DNA of 5,380 nt from assembly GCA_031278535.1 (NCBI GenBank), contig JAITKH010000411.1, positions 1 through 5,380 on the forward strand, written 5' to 3'. Origin of the DNA: Planctomycetota bacterium. GTDB taxonomy: Bacteria; Planctomycetota; SZUA-567. Below, piece by piece: positions 1-5,380 of this stretch. A program made the translations under genes and the position numbers. The notes under the pieces are model-generated. The model saw nothing but the letters and a program-made list of their open reading frames with translations. It ran no database searches and was not told the origin of the DNA. Every line of letters starts with the position of its first letter. Position 1 is the stretch's first letter.

Positions 1-156
1 GTCTCCTATAATCGCTATTATCCGACTTTCAGCCAGTTCAAGGAGGAACTGCTCATGTTTTTCGACCGGTTGTCGGATGAGTTCGCCGACAACCTGCGCT
101 CACTTTTATCCTTGACCTTCCATATCGCCGAAAAACGAGCGCAGGCCATCGCTTGA
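1..156 (+). CDS. IS630-type transposase, C-terminal fragment (cut by window edge)
   Basis: The frame is open from base 1 and stops at TGA 154-156, giving the last 51 residues of a protein whose start lies outside the window. The tail has the pattern that follows the DDE core in IS630/Tc1-mariner transposases: an aromatic YNRYYPTFSQF segment, an amphipathic helix (FKEELLMFFDRL), then a short Leu-rich strand (LRSLLSLTFHIA). The catalytic acidic residues would lie upstream, so activity cannot be judged. Base composition is clearly less GC-rich than the neighbouring genes, which fits a mobile gene. It converges on the membrane-protein gene at 314-796. The family call rests on pattern recognition of a short tail, so it is moderate; another DDE-type transposase is the main alternative. 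Confidence 0.6.
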   Translation, partial: VSYNRYYPTFSQFKEELLMFFDRLSDEFADNLRSLLSLTFHIAEKRAQAIA

Positions 157-166
157 ACCATATAAA

Positions 167-192
167 CCGAAAACCACTTCGGTATGGGTATA
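167..192. repeat. 26-bp repeat, copy 1, with internal hairpin
   Basis: This copy starts 10 bases after the transposase stop and matches copy 2 (231-256) at 23 of 26 positions, in the same orientation. It contains the inverted pair CCGAA (167-171) and TTCGG (178-182) around a 6-nt loop, followed by TATGGGTATA. Its position is where the right end of an IS630-type element would be expected. It could be part of the element's end or a REP-like dispersed hairpin; the other end of the element is not in the window to compare. Confidence 0.65.
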
Positions 193-230
193 AATGGTGA
201 CGGCAATTGCCTCTCCAATTGAAAACTTCG

Positions 231-256
231 CCGAAAGCCACTTCGGAATGAGTATA
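231..256. repeat. 26-bp repeat, copy 2, with internal hairpin
   Basis: This is the second copy, 64 bases downstream of copy 1 start-to-start. CCGAA (231-235) and TTCGG (242-246) are conserved around the loop AGCCAC, and the trailing GTATA is conserved too. The three differences lie in the loop (one) and in the tail after the stem (two), so the hairpin is kept intact. An extra half-unit, TTCGCCGAA, overlaps its left edge (227-235), adding a further self-complementary patch. I found no third copy in the window. Confidence 0.65.
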
Positions 257-313
257 TCCGCGGGGCGGCGGGCTTCTTTCCGGAATTCCTTGTCCGTTTC
301 GGCCCCCGCCGAT

Positions 314-796
314 TCAAAAGCCGGTTGGCCGATCCGGCGGCGGTTCCTTTTCCGCCTTCCGTTTCCCGGCCAGCTCAACGATGGATTGCACCACCCCGGC
401 GCGCGAGGGAAAGCGCATGCCGCTTTCCAGCAGGCGATCCTGCATCTCATCCACGGAGTCGAGCGATTCGATGCCCATCAGCTCCCTCATGTGATCGCGG
501 CCCTGCGTCCATCCCGTCCTTTGTCCAAGAACATAACAGAACAGGGAGAAGAAGATCGCGTGGAACAGAATCCCGAACCCCAGGGCCTCGGCCGCGGCCA
601 GGGCCGGAAACAGTCCCGCAACCGGAATCGCGGCGCAGAGGACGGCCCGGACGGCGCGGCGGCCGCCTCGCGGCCGGTTGCTCCATGCTCCGGCGATCGA
701 ACCGGCCAGGCAAAGCAGCAGAAAGGAGATCGCCGCCGCCGCCCAGAGCCACCAGCCGGCGCCGAAAACCTGGGCGGACGCCGCGTTCCATTCCAT
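314..796 (-). CDS. Small membrane protein of unknown function, coupled to leuS
   Basis: A 160-residue protein that I do not recognise. Hydrophobic segments lie at about residues 13-38, 48-69 and 71-90, so two or three membrane helices are likely. They are followed by a charged tail (about 91-160) with a short acidic helix-like stretch (RELMGIESLDSVDEMQDRLLESG) and a Lys/Glu/Pro-rich end. Arg-rich residues 41-50 between the first two segments suggest a cytoplasmic loop. The ATG lies 4 nt after the leuS TGA, with an AGGGA patch about 8 nt upstream that overlaps the leuS stop, so translation is probably coupled to leuS. The clean hydrophobic pattern, the coupling and the matching strand argue for a real gene. 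No enzymatic motif is visible and I assign no function. Confidence 0.7.
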   Translation of the reverse strand: MEWNAASAQVFGAGWWLWAAAAISFLLLCLAGSIAGAWSNRPRGGRRAVRAVLCAAIPVAGLFPALAAAEALGFGILFHAIFFSLFCYVLGQRTGWTQGRDHMRELMGIESLDSVDEMQDRLLESGMRFPSRAGVVQSIVELAGKRKAEKEPPPDRPTGF

Positions 797-800
797 GGCG

Positions 801-3479
801 TCATCCCTGTTTGACGGCTATGTTGACCAGGCGGCCCGGCACCGTCACCACCCTGGCCACGACTTTCCCCTCCAGGCGGGCCTGGACGTTCCCGTCGGCC
901 AGGGCCAGTTTCTCCAGTTCCCCGCCCGACAGGCCGGCAGGAACGGTCAGTCGCGCCCGCACCTTGCCGTTGATCCGCACGGGAATCTCGATCTCCTCCT
1001 CCCGCGCCGCCTCCCGGTCGGGCTCGGGCCAGGATTCGGAGAACACGCTCCGATCATGTCCCATTCGCGACCAGCATTCGTCGGCGAAATGGGGAATGAT
1101 CGGCGAAAGGGAGAGGACGACAATCTCCAGGGTTTCCCGGAGGATTGCCGGGTGCGCCTGGTCGCGGAGGGAGCGCAGAAGATTCAGGAGTTCGTTTGTC
1201 CTGGCTATGGCGGTATTGAACTGGTAGCCGCCCTCGATGGATTCGGTCACTTTCAGGACGCACTGGTGGGTCTTGCGGCGAAGGGCGCGGTTGGGCGCGT
1301 CCAGTTCGGCCGGGATCGGCGTTCCCGGGGAGGAAATTCTCTCCAGGCTGTCCATGACCAGCCGCCACAGGCGGTTGATGGTTCGCCAGGCGCCGTTGAT
1401 CCCGTCCTCCGTCCAGATCTGCATCCGGTCGGGAGGCGAGTCGGAAAGCATGTAGAGTCGCACGGTATCGGCCCCGAAACGCTCTATCATGGCGTCGGAA
1501 TCAACGGCGTTCAGCTTCGACTTGCCGATCTTGGTCATCTCGAAATGCAGGCGATCGCCGCCGCATCCGGCGCAGACGAGTTTCCAGCCGGCGGCGGCGA
1601 GGCCGGCTTCGTCCAGTCCCTGGTTCTCCACCCGTTTCAGGACGGCGGCCGCCTCCTCTTCCGACGCGTCGCTTCCGTCCGGCCGCCGGACCGCCACCGC
1701 TTCGGCGGGAATCCATTTGCAGGTCTCGCAGCGGTACGCGACCTTGCACACCATGCCCTGGCAGAACAGGCGCGTGAACGGCTCGTCGAAATCGACCAGT
1801 CCCAGGTCGTGAAGCGCCATGGTGAAAAAGCGGGCATATATCAGGTGCATGGTGGCATGTTCGATGCCGCCGATGTACTGGTCGACCGGCAGCCATTTGG
1901 CCACCTTGGCGGCATCCCAGCAAGCCCGGCCGTTGGCGGGATCGGCGAAGCGGATTTGGTACCAGGACGAGTCGACAAAGGTGTCCATGGTGTCGGTTTC
2001 CCGCCGGCCCGTCCGGCCGCATTTCGGACAGGGCGCGTTGACGAACGATTTGGATCGGGCGAGCGGATTCCCCCGGCCGTGGGTGAAGTCGATGTCGGTG
2101 GGAAGCAGGACCGGCAGGTCTTTTTCCGGAACCGGCACGATGCCGCAGGAATCGCAGTAAATGACGGGGATGGGAGCGCCCCAATAGCGCTGGCGGGAAA
2201 GCAGCCAGTCGCGGAGGCGGTAGTTCACCTTCCGCCTTCCCCTCCCCTCCTTTTCCAGCCAGTCGATCACTCCGGGCATGGCCTTGAAATTGTCCGGTTC
2301 GCCGGTGAAGGGACCGGAGTTGACAACCTCTCCCGCCCCGACGTAGGCTTTTTCCCAGGTCCCGGGCCCCGATCCGTCCGGCGGGAGAACGACCTGGACG
2401 ACGGGGATGCCGTACTTTTTCGCGAATTCCCAGTCGCGCTGGTCATGGGCCGGCACGCCCATCACGGCGCCGGTGCCGTAGCTCATCAGGGCGAAGTTGG
2501 CGACCCAAAGCGGGATTTCGGCCCCGTTCACGGGATTGACGACGTGGCAGCCGGTAAAAATCCCCTCCTTTTCCTGCGCCGCCAATTCCCGGGCCGAGGT
2601 GCCGATCGCGCGCATGCGCCGCGCCGCCTCCAGCACTTCCCGCCCGCGCGGCGCACCCGCGGCCAGTTTTTCGACCAGCGGATGCTCCGGCGCCACCGAC
2701 ATGAAGGTGACGCCCCAAAGGGTGTCGGGACGGGTGGTGAAGACGGGAACGGGATCGCCGGTTTCTTTGACCCGGAACTCGACCTCGGCGCCTTCGGAGC
2801 GGCCGATCCATTCCTCCTGCATGGCGAGGACGGCGTCGGGCCATTTGCCCCGAAGCGCCTCGTGGCCGGCCAGGAGGCGTTCGGCATAAGCCGACATGCG
2901 GTAGAACCACTGGTTCATGTCCTTCTGCTCGACGCGGGAGCCGCAGCGCTCGCACTCGCCTTCCTTTACCTGCTCGTTGGCGAGCACGGTCTGGCAGGAG
3001 CCGCACCAGTTGACCGGCGCGGTCTTCTTCACCACCAGCCCCTTTTCGCGGAACTTGAGGAAAAACCACTGCGTCCATTTGTAGTAGTCGGCGTGCGAGG
3101 TGGCGAATTCGCGGTTCCAGTCGTAGCCCCAGCCGGCCCGGAGCATTTGCCGCCGGCAGCGGGCGATATTGTTCTCGGTAAACTCGTGCGGATGGATGCC
3201 GGTGCGGATGGCGGCGTTCTCGGCCGGCAGGCCGAAGGAGTCCCAGCCCATGGGCGAGAGGACGTTGAAGCCGCGGAGAATCTTGTAGCGGACCATGACG
3301 TCGCCAAGCGTGTAATTGAGGAAATGCCCTATGTGGAGCACTCCCGAGGGGTAGGGATACATGTTCAGGACGTAGTAGGGCGGCCGGTCGTCCCGCCGGT
3401 TGGCGAACAGCCCGTCCTTTTCCCAACGCTTCCGCCATTTTTCCTCGATTTTCTCGAAATTGTATTCCACCTCGGCCAT
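801..3479 (-). CDS. leuS: Leucyl-tRNA synthetase (LeuRS)
   Basis: Class Ia aminoacyl-tRNA synthetase that charges tRNA-Leu with leucine in the cytoplasm. The 892-residue length is within the usual bacterial range. The order is canonical: catalytic half with PYPSGVLHIGH (HIGH at 49-52) and the MGWDSFGLPAENAA block (77-90); CP1 editing domain (about 226-415) with TTRPDTLWG (248-256) and GTGAVMGVPAHDQRDW, whose D346 corresponds to the editing aspartate of E. coli LeuRS; RYWGAPIP (431-438); MDTFVDSSWY (498-507); KMSKS loop as KIGKS (650-654); anticodon-binding helices (about 700-815); and a small C-terminal domain (about 826-892). Cys pairs at 159/162 with 176/179, 442/445 with 484/487, and 584/587 with 636/639 suggest three zinc sites. 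The start is supported by GGAGG 9 nt upstream. Downstream is a coupled membrane-protein gene. Confidence 0.97.
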   Translation of the reverse strand: MAEVEYNFEKIEEKWRKRWEKDGLFANRRDDRPPYYVLNMYPYPSGVLHIGHFLNYTLGDVMVRYKILRGFNVLSPMGWDSFGLPAENAAIRTGIHPHEFTENNIARCRRQMLRAGWGYDWNREFATSHADYYKWTQWFFLKFREKGLVVKKTAPVNWCGSCQTVLANEQVKEGECERCGSRVEQKDMNQWFYRMSAYAERLLAGHEALRGKWPDAVLAMQEEWIGRSEGAEVEFRVKETGDPVPVFTTRPDTLWGVTFMSVAPEHPLVEKLAAGAPRGREVLEAARRMRAIGTSARELAAQEKEGIFTGCHVVNPVNGAEIPLWVANFALMSYGTGAVMGVPAHDQRDWEFAKKYGIPVVQVVLPPDGSGPGTWEKAYVGAGEVVNSGPFTGEPDNFKAMPGVIDWLEKEGRGRRKVNYRLRDWLLSRQRYWGAPIPVIYCDSCGIVPVPEKDLPVLLPTDIDFTHGRGNPLARSKSFVNAPCPKCGRTGRRETDTMDTFVDSSWYQIRFADPANGRACWDAAKVAKWLPVDQYIGGIEHATMHLIYARFFTMALHDLGLVDFDEPFTRLFCQGMVCKVAYRCETCKWIPAEAVAVRRPDGSDASEEEAAAVLKRVENQGLDEAGLAAAGWKLVCAGCGGDRLHFEMTKIGKSKLNAVDSDAMIERFGADTVRLYMLSDSPPDRMQIWTEDGINGAWRTINRLWRLVMDSLERISSPGTPIPAELDAPNRALRRKTHQCVLKVTESIEGGYQFNTAIARTNELLNLLRSLRDQAHPAILRETLEIVVLSLSPIIPHFADECWSRMGHDRSVFSESWPEPDREAAREEEIEIPVRINGKVRARLTVPAGLSGGELEKLALADGNVQARLEGKVVARVVTVPGRLVNIAVKQG

Positions 3480-3488
3480 GGTTCCCGT

Positions 3489-3493
3489 CCTCC
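3489..3493 (-). promoter_or_regulatory. Ribosome binding site of leuS
   Basis: On the minus strand GGAGG lies 9 nt before the ATG at 3479-3477, in a purine-rich run. It supports this start over any later Met and sits directly next to the GC-rich hairpin at 3498-3534. Confidence 0.75.
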
Positions 3494-3497
3494 CCCT

Positions 3498-3534
3498 CCC
3501 GCCCGGCCCGGCGGAGAAGTCCGGCCGGGGCGGG
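3498..3534 (-). other. GC-rich hairpin in the leuS leader
   Basis: On the minus strand CCCGCCC (3534-3528) pairs with GGGCGGG (3504-3498), continuing inward through GGCC/GGCC and GG/CC with a single-base bulge on each side. The stem ends 4 bases before the leuS Shine-Dalgarno. No T-run follows, so it is not a standard terminator. It might stabilise the 5' end or influence ribosome access. The complementarity is directly visible; any role is inference. Confidence 0.45.
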
Positions 3535-3544
3535 GAAAGGAAAA

Positions 3545-3572
3545 ATGATATGGATTTCCGCGATCAGCGCAA
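3545..3572 (-). promoter_or_regulatory. Possible leuS promoter
   Basis: Read on the minus strand, TATCAT (3550-3545) matches the sigma-70 -10 consensus at 5 of 6 positions. TTGCGC (3572-3567), 16 nt upstream, is only a 3 of 6 match to the -35 box. It would give a leader of roughly 60 nt including the hairpin at 3498-3534. The weak -35 box keeps confidence low. Confidence 0.3.
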
Positions 3573-3934
3573 GCGTCGGTCCCGGAGACCAAGGCAATTT
3601 CCTTCCTTCGAGCCCGTCGCCGCTTGCGCTTACGGCTCCGGCGCCGCCAATTTCGCGACCGGCATTTCTTCAGCAAACGCCGACGCGGCCGAACCGGGCT
3701 TTCACGGCGGCAAGACACCGGGAAAAATCTTGTCCGCCGGGCGGAAAGCGCCGTTCGACGGACAGGCGGAGCGGGATACAAGGGGCGGGATGCCGGGACC
3801 TTGCCGGGAACGGCTTTCCGGCGAGGGCGGACGGAGGGAAGGGACGAAAACGAAACCGATCACCGATAGTGCGACGCAGCATAATTTTCCCCGAACAACC
3901 CATTCAGGGCAATCCGGCTGGCCAGAGAAAGAAA

Positions 3935-3987
3935 AACGAAAATATTTTATTTTTCACGTTGACTTGAAACGCATTTGATGATAAAGT
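3935..3987 (+). promoter_or_regulatory. Promoter of the binding-protein gene, with AT-rich upstream element
   Basis: TTGACT (3959-3964) is a 5 of 6 match to the -35 box, and TAAAGT (3982-3987) is a 4 of 6 match to the -10 box at the ideal 17-nt spacing. TG at 3979-3980, one base before the -10 hexamer, forms an extended -10. Just upstream of the -35, A- and T-tracts (about 3935-3955) resemble an UP element. Transcription would start near 3994, leaving a leader of about 265 nt. This is a sigma-70-type reading; the host's sigma factors are assumed to be conventional. Confidence 0.5.
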
Positions 3988-4069
3988 GCCATAAATGGAT
4001 ATTGTATCCCTTATCCAAAACAACATTCTCGCTCGCTGTACGCATTTGCTCTGACGACAGATTGAAATC

Positions 4070-4089
4070 GCGGCATTTCTCCTTGCCGC
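4070..4089 (+). other. Small hairpin in the binding-protein leader
   Basis: GCGGCA (4070-4075) and TGCCGC (4084-4089) are perfectly complementary around an 8-nt loop. No T-run follows, so it does not look like a terminator. Its role is unknown. Confidence 0.4.
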
Positions 4090-4166
4090 ACCCCGCGCGA
4101 AACACCATTGGCAACGTCTTTAGGCGCTTGGGCAAGGCGAATGTTTCCTTTACGCGATTTCCCGTT

Positions 4167-4214
4167 GTGCCCGGTATATCCTTTGGAAGCGATGCAATGA
4201 CAGGCTCCGGGTAC
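4167..4214 (+). other. Possible longer stem in the binding-protein leader
   Basis: GTGCCCGG (4167-4174) can pair with CCGGGTAC (4207-4214), with one G-U pair, enclosing a 32-nt loop. A self-complementary CCGGCGCCGG (4221-4230) lies just after it and could compete for the same CCCGG. I do not recognise a known riboswitch class here. Confidence 0.3.
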
Positions 4215-4246
4215 TGGGATCCGGCGCCGGGTTCACCTTGGGTAAT

Positions 4247-4251
4247 GGAGG
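4247..4251 (+). promoter_or_regulatory. Ribosome binding site of the binding-protein gene
   Basis: GGAGG with a 7-nt spacer before the ATG at 4259 decides this start, which is followed at once by a standard signal peptide. The nearby ATG at 4252 overlaps no usable site and reads into an unlikely frame. Confidence 0.85.
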
Positions 4252-4258
4252 ATGAAAA

Positions 4259-5263
4259 ATGAAAAAAATCCTGCCCGCGTTTCTGTTTGTGGTTATGCTT
4301 CTAACCGTTTTCGCCGCAGCCAGCGAACTTCCCACCATGGGTATCGGTCCGAGCATCACTTCGGACGTCAAGGCCAAAAAACGCTACACCATCGCCTGCA
4401 TTGTAAAAAATTCAACCAACCCCTACATGGTCGGCAATCTCAAGGGCACCGAAAAAGCCGGCATTGACATGGGCTTTGATTCAGTCCTCATGGCTCCCTC
4501 CACCAACGATTCTGTCGAAGAGCAGGTCAAAATCATGGAGGATCTGATTCAGAGGGGCGTCGACGCCTTTATCGTTCACTGTGTCGACACCAACGGCATT
4601 ATGCCGGGCGTCCGCAAGGCCATGCGCGCCGAGATCCCCGTCGCGACCATCGGTACTCCCGCCGCCATCGAGACTTTTCTCCGCACCGGGGTCGACTACT
4701 ATGAAACCGGACTGGTGGTCGGCGATGCCATCGCCCAGAAACTCGGTGGCAAGGGAAAGGTCATTATCCTTGAAGGCCCTCCCGGAGCCCAAAACGCCAT
4801 TGAACGGCTCCAAGGTCTCCAGATCGCTCTCGACAAGTATCCCGGCATGGAAATCGTCGCTTCCCAGACGGCCAAGTTCAAACGAGTCGAAGGGATGCAG
4901 GTCGCTGAGAATCTCTTGCAGCGCCACAAGGATGTTGCCGCCATTTTCGGGTGTAATGATGAAATGGCCATCGGCGCCGTGCAGGCCGTTAAGGCAGCCG
5001 GCCTCGAGGGCAAGGTGTTGGTCGCCGGCTTCGACGGCAACCAGGACGGCGCCGCCGCAATCCGCGACGGCGACATGTACATATCGTACAATACCGATCC
5101 TTTCGGGTCCGCCTATCTGGCTTGCGCCTATCTCGTTCAGTATCTGAACGACGGCGCCAAGCCCCCGAAGTATTTCGTCCCCTTCCCCTCGAAGACCGAC
5201 GATCCGCTCATCACCAAGGAAAATATCGCCAAGTACATTTCCGAAATCGCCTGGTGGAAATAA
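4259..5263 (+). CDS. Periplasmic sugar-type ABC transporter binding protein (RbsB-like)
   Basis: A complete 334-residue solute-binding protein of the periplasmic-binding-protein type I fold (RbsB/Peripla_BP_4 group), which captures a sugar or similar small molecule and delivers it to an ABC permease. Residues 1-21 form a Sec signal peptide (KK, a hydrophobic core, then AAA before Ser22). There is no lipobox Cys, so the mature protein is probably free in the periplasm. Family landmarks are TIACIVKNSTNPYMVGNLKG (44-63), where N54-P55-Y56 matches the N-P-F of ribose-binding protein; GVDAFIVH (100-107); EGPPGAQNAIERLQG (172-186), with R183 in the ligand-arginine position; GCNDEMAIGAVQA (231-243); and AGFDGN (256-261). 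The usual ligand glutamine region reads NTDP (278-281), so the substrate may differ from ribose. About 20 residues separate the signal peptide from the first strand. No permease or ATPase gene is visible, so the substrate is not assigned. Confidence 0.92.
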   Translation: MKKILPAFLFVVMLLTVFAAASELPTMGIGPSITSDVKAKKRYTIACIVKNSTNPYMVGNLKGTEKAGIDMGFDSVLMAPSTNDSVEEQVKIMEDLIQRGVDAFIVHCVDTNGIMPGVRKAMRAEIPVATIGTPAAIETFLRTGVDYYETGLVVGDAIAQKLGGKGKVIILEGPPGAQNAIERLQGLQIALDKYPGMEIVASQTAKFKRVEGMQVAENLLQRHKDVAAIFGCNDEMAIGAVQAVKAAGLEGKVLVAGFDGNQDGAAAIRDGDMYISYNTDPFGSAYLACAYLVQYLNDGAKPPKYFVPFPSKTDDPLITKENIAKYISEIAWWK

Positions 5264-5274
5264 CCGCGACGGTT
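5262..5274 (+). other. Short hairpin starting in the stop codon
   Basis: AACCG (5262-5266) and CGGTT (5270-5274) pair perfectly around the loop CGA. It begins in the TAA stop and abuts the larger stem at 5275, so the two could stack on each other. Confidence 0.45.
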
Positions 5275-5313
5275 CCCGCGGACGGGGGCGGTACGGCCGC
5301 CCTCGTCCGCGGG
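5275..5313 (+). terminator. Very stable stem-loop after the binding-protein gene
   Basis: A 17-bp stem (5275-5291 with 5297-5313), with a single G-U pair and a 5-nt loop TACGG, lies 11 nt after the stop codon. There is no T-run directly behind it; the nearest is TTTTT at 5342-5346. It may therefore work as a weak or partial terminator, or as a 3' stabiliser that keeps the binding-protein message more abundant than downstream transporter genes. The stem itself is certain from sequence; which role applies is inference. Confidence 0.6.
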
Positions 5314-5380
5314 TCCCGGCAACCATAAAACGCCCCCGTGATTTTTGCGGCTGCCGTTTGCGGCGTTCGGTGCGCTATGG

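Larger units (their letters stand above)
3480..4258. other. Divergent intergenic region (779 bp), no gene recognised
   Basis: This region separates leuS (leftward) from the binding-protein gene (rightward). Its left part, to about 3890, is GC-rich and contains only low-complexity Arg/Pro/Gly-rich frames without ribosome binding sites, so I see no gene there and no tRNA. From about 3880 to 4060 it turns AT-rich and carries a good promoter. The remaining part to 4258 would be the binding-protein leader, with several short hairpins. I looked for a T-box leader on the leuS side and did not see the conserved antiterminator bulge sequence. Confidence 0.7.

Noticed and set aside
18..450. Minus-strand frames running through the repeat region (18-317, 53-241, 106-450)
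   Set aside because: They cross the transposase tail and the repeats in the antisense sense, and overlap the membrane-protein gene out of frame. No ribosome site or protein-like pattern is seen.
194..1227. Plus-strand frames opposite the membrane protein (194-814, 325-1227)
   Set aside because: The products are Arg/Pro-rich and typical of antisense frames in GC-rich DNA, without ribosome sites. The minus-strand frame gives a coherent membrane protein.
678..3548. 956-codon open frame on the plus strand covering all of leuS
   Set aside because: It is codon-aligned antisense to leuS. This frame stays open because leuS avoids TTA, CTA and TCA codons in GC-rich DNA. Its product is low-complexity and matches nothing I recognise, and leuS is unambiguous.
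3400..3978. Plus- and minus-strand frames in the leuS upstream region (3400-3978, 3545-3967, 3670-3903)
   Set aside because: The products are compositionally biased, with no hydrophobic core pattern or motif and no ribosome binding sites; the first overlaps the leuS start.
3480..3980. T-box leader for leuS
   Set aside because: I looked on the minus strand for the conserved antiterminator bulge sequence and a leader terminator with T-run and found neither.
3975..4262. 95-codon frame ending in an ATGA overlap with the binding-protein gene
   Set aside because: Its ATG has no ribosome site and lies inside the promoter, upstream of the inferred transcription start, and the product looks random. 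Only the short 3' part (from 4197) is kept as a speculative leader peptide.
4330..4372. Possible third copy of the 26-bp repeat (CACTTCGG near 4358)
   Set aside because: Only eight bases match, with no CCGAA partner and no GTATA tail, and it lies within coding sequence.
4481..5326. 281-codon antisense frame over the binding-protein gene
   Set aside because: It is a shadow of a clear family member on the plus strand; the Gly/Asp-rich product has no recognisable fold.
5377..5380. ATG at the right edge as the start of a next gene
   Set aside because: Only one codon is visible and no ribosome site precedes it, so nothing supports it.

Overview
The window is most likely a piece of chromosome from a GC-rich, Gram-negative-type bacterium. 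The solute-binding protein has a plain Sec signal peptide without a lipobox cysteine, so it is a soluble periplasmic protein. The style of the leucyl-tRNA synthetase is suggestive of the PVC superphylum (Lentisphaerota, Verrucomicrobiota, Planctomycetota), but this is an impression from protein style and not a search result; the phylum is left open.

Layout from left to right. Bases 1-156 (+) are the C-terminal tail of a transposase of probable IS630/Tc1-mariner type, cut by the window edge. Bases 157-313 are a short convergent gap with two copies of a 26-bp repeat (23/26 identical), each containing a small hairpin. Bases 314-796 (-) encode a 160-residue membrane protein of unknown function. 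Its start lies 4 nt after the leuS stop codon, so it is probably co-transcribed and translationally coupled with leuS. Bases 801-3479 (-) are a full-length leuS (892 aa) with a non-canonical KMSKS loop (KIGKS) and an extra four-cysteine insertion just before it. Bases 3480-4258 are a 779-bp divergent intergenic region. It holds a GC-rich hairpin and weak promoter on the leuS side, and an AT-rich, good-looking promoter with a roughly 265-nt leader on the other side. Bases 4259-5263 (+) encode a complete periplasmic sugar-type binding protein of the RbsB-like ABC family. Bases 5262-5339 form strong RNA hairpins directly after its stop codon. The window ends before any permease or ATPase gene appears.

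Two transcription units diverge from the central intergenic region: a housekeeping unit (leuS plus the small membrane protein) leftwards, and a transport unit starting with the binding protein rightwards. The hairpins after the binding-protein gene would fit the common arrangement where the binding protein is made in excess over the rest of its transporter, but the downstream genes are not in view.

I did not find a clearly new system. The points most worth a second look are the coupled membrane protein behind leuS, the cysteine-rich insertion next to the altered KMSKS loop, the paired 26-bp repeats at the transposase end, and the leader and tail RNA structures around the binding-protein gene.
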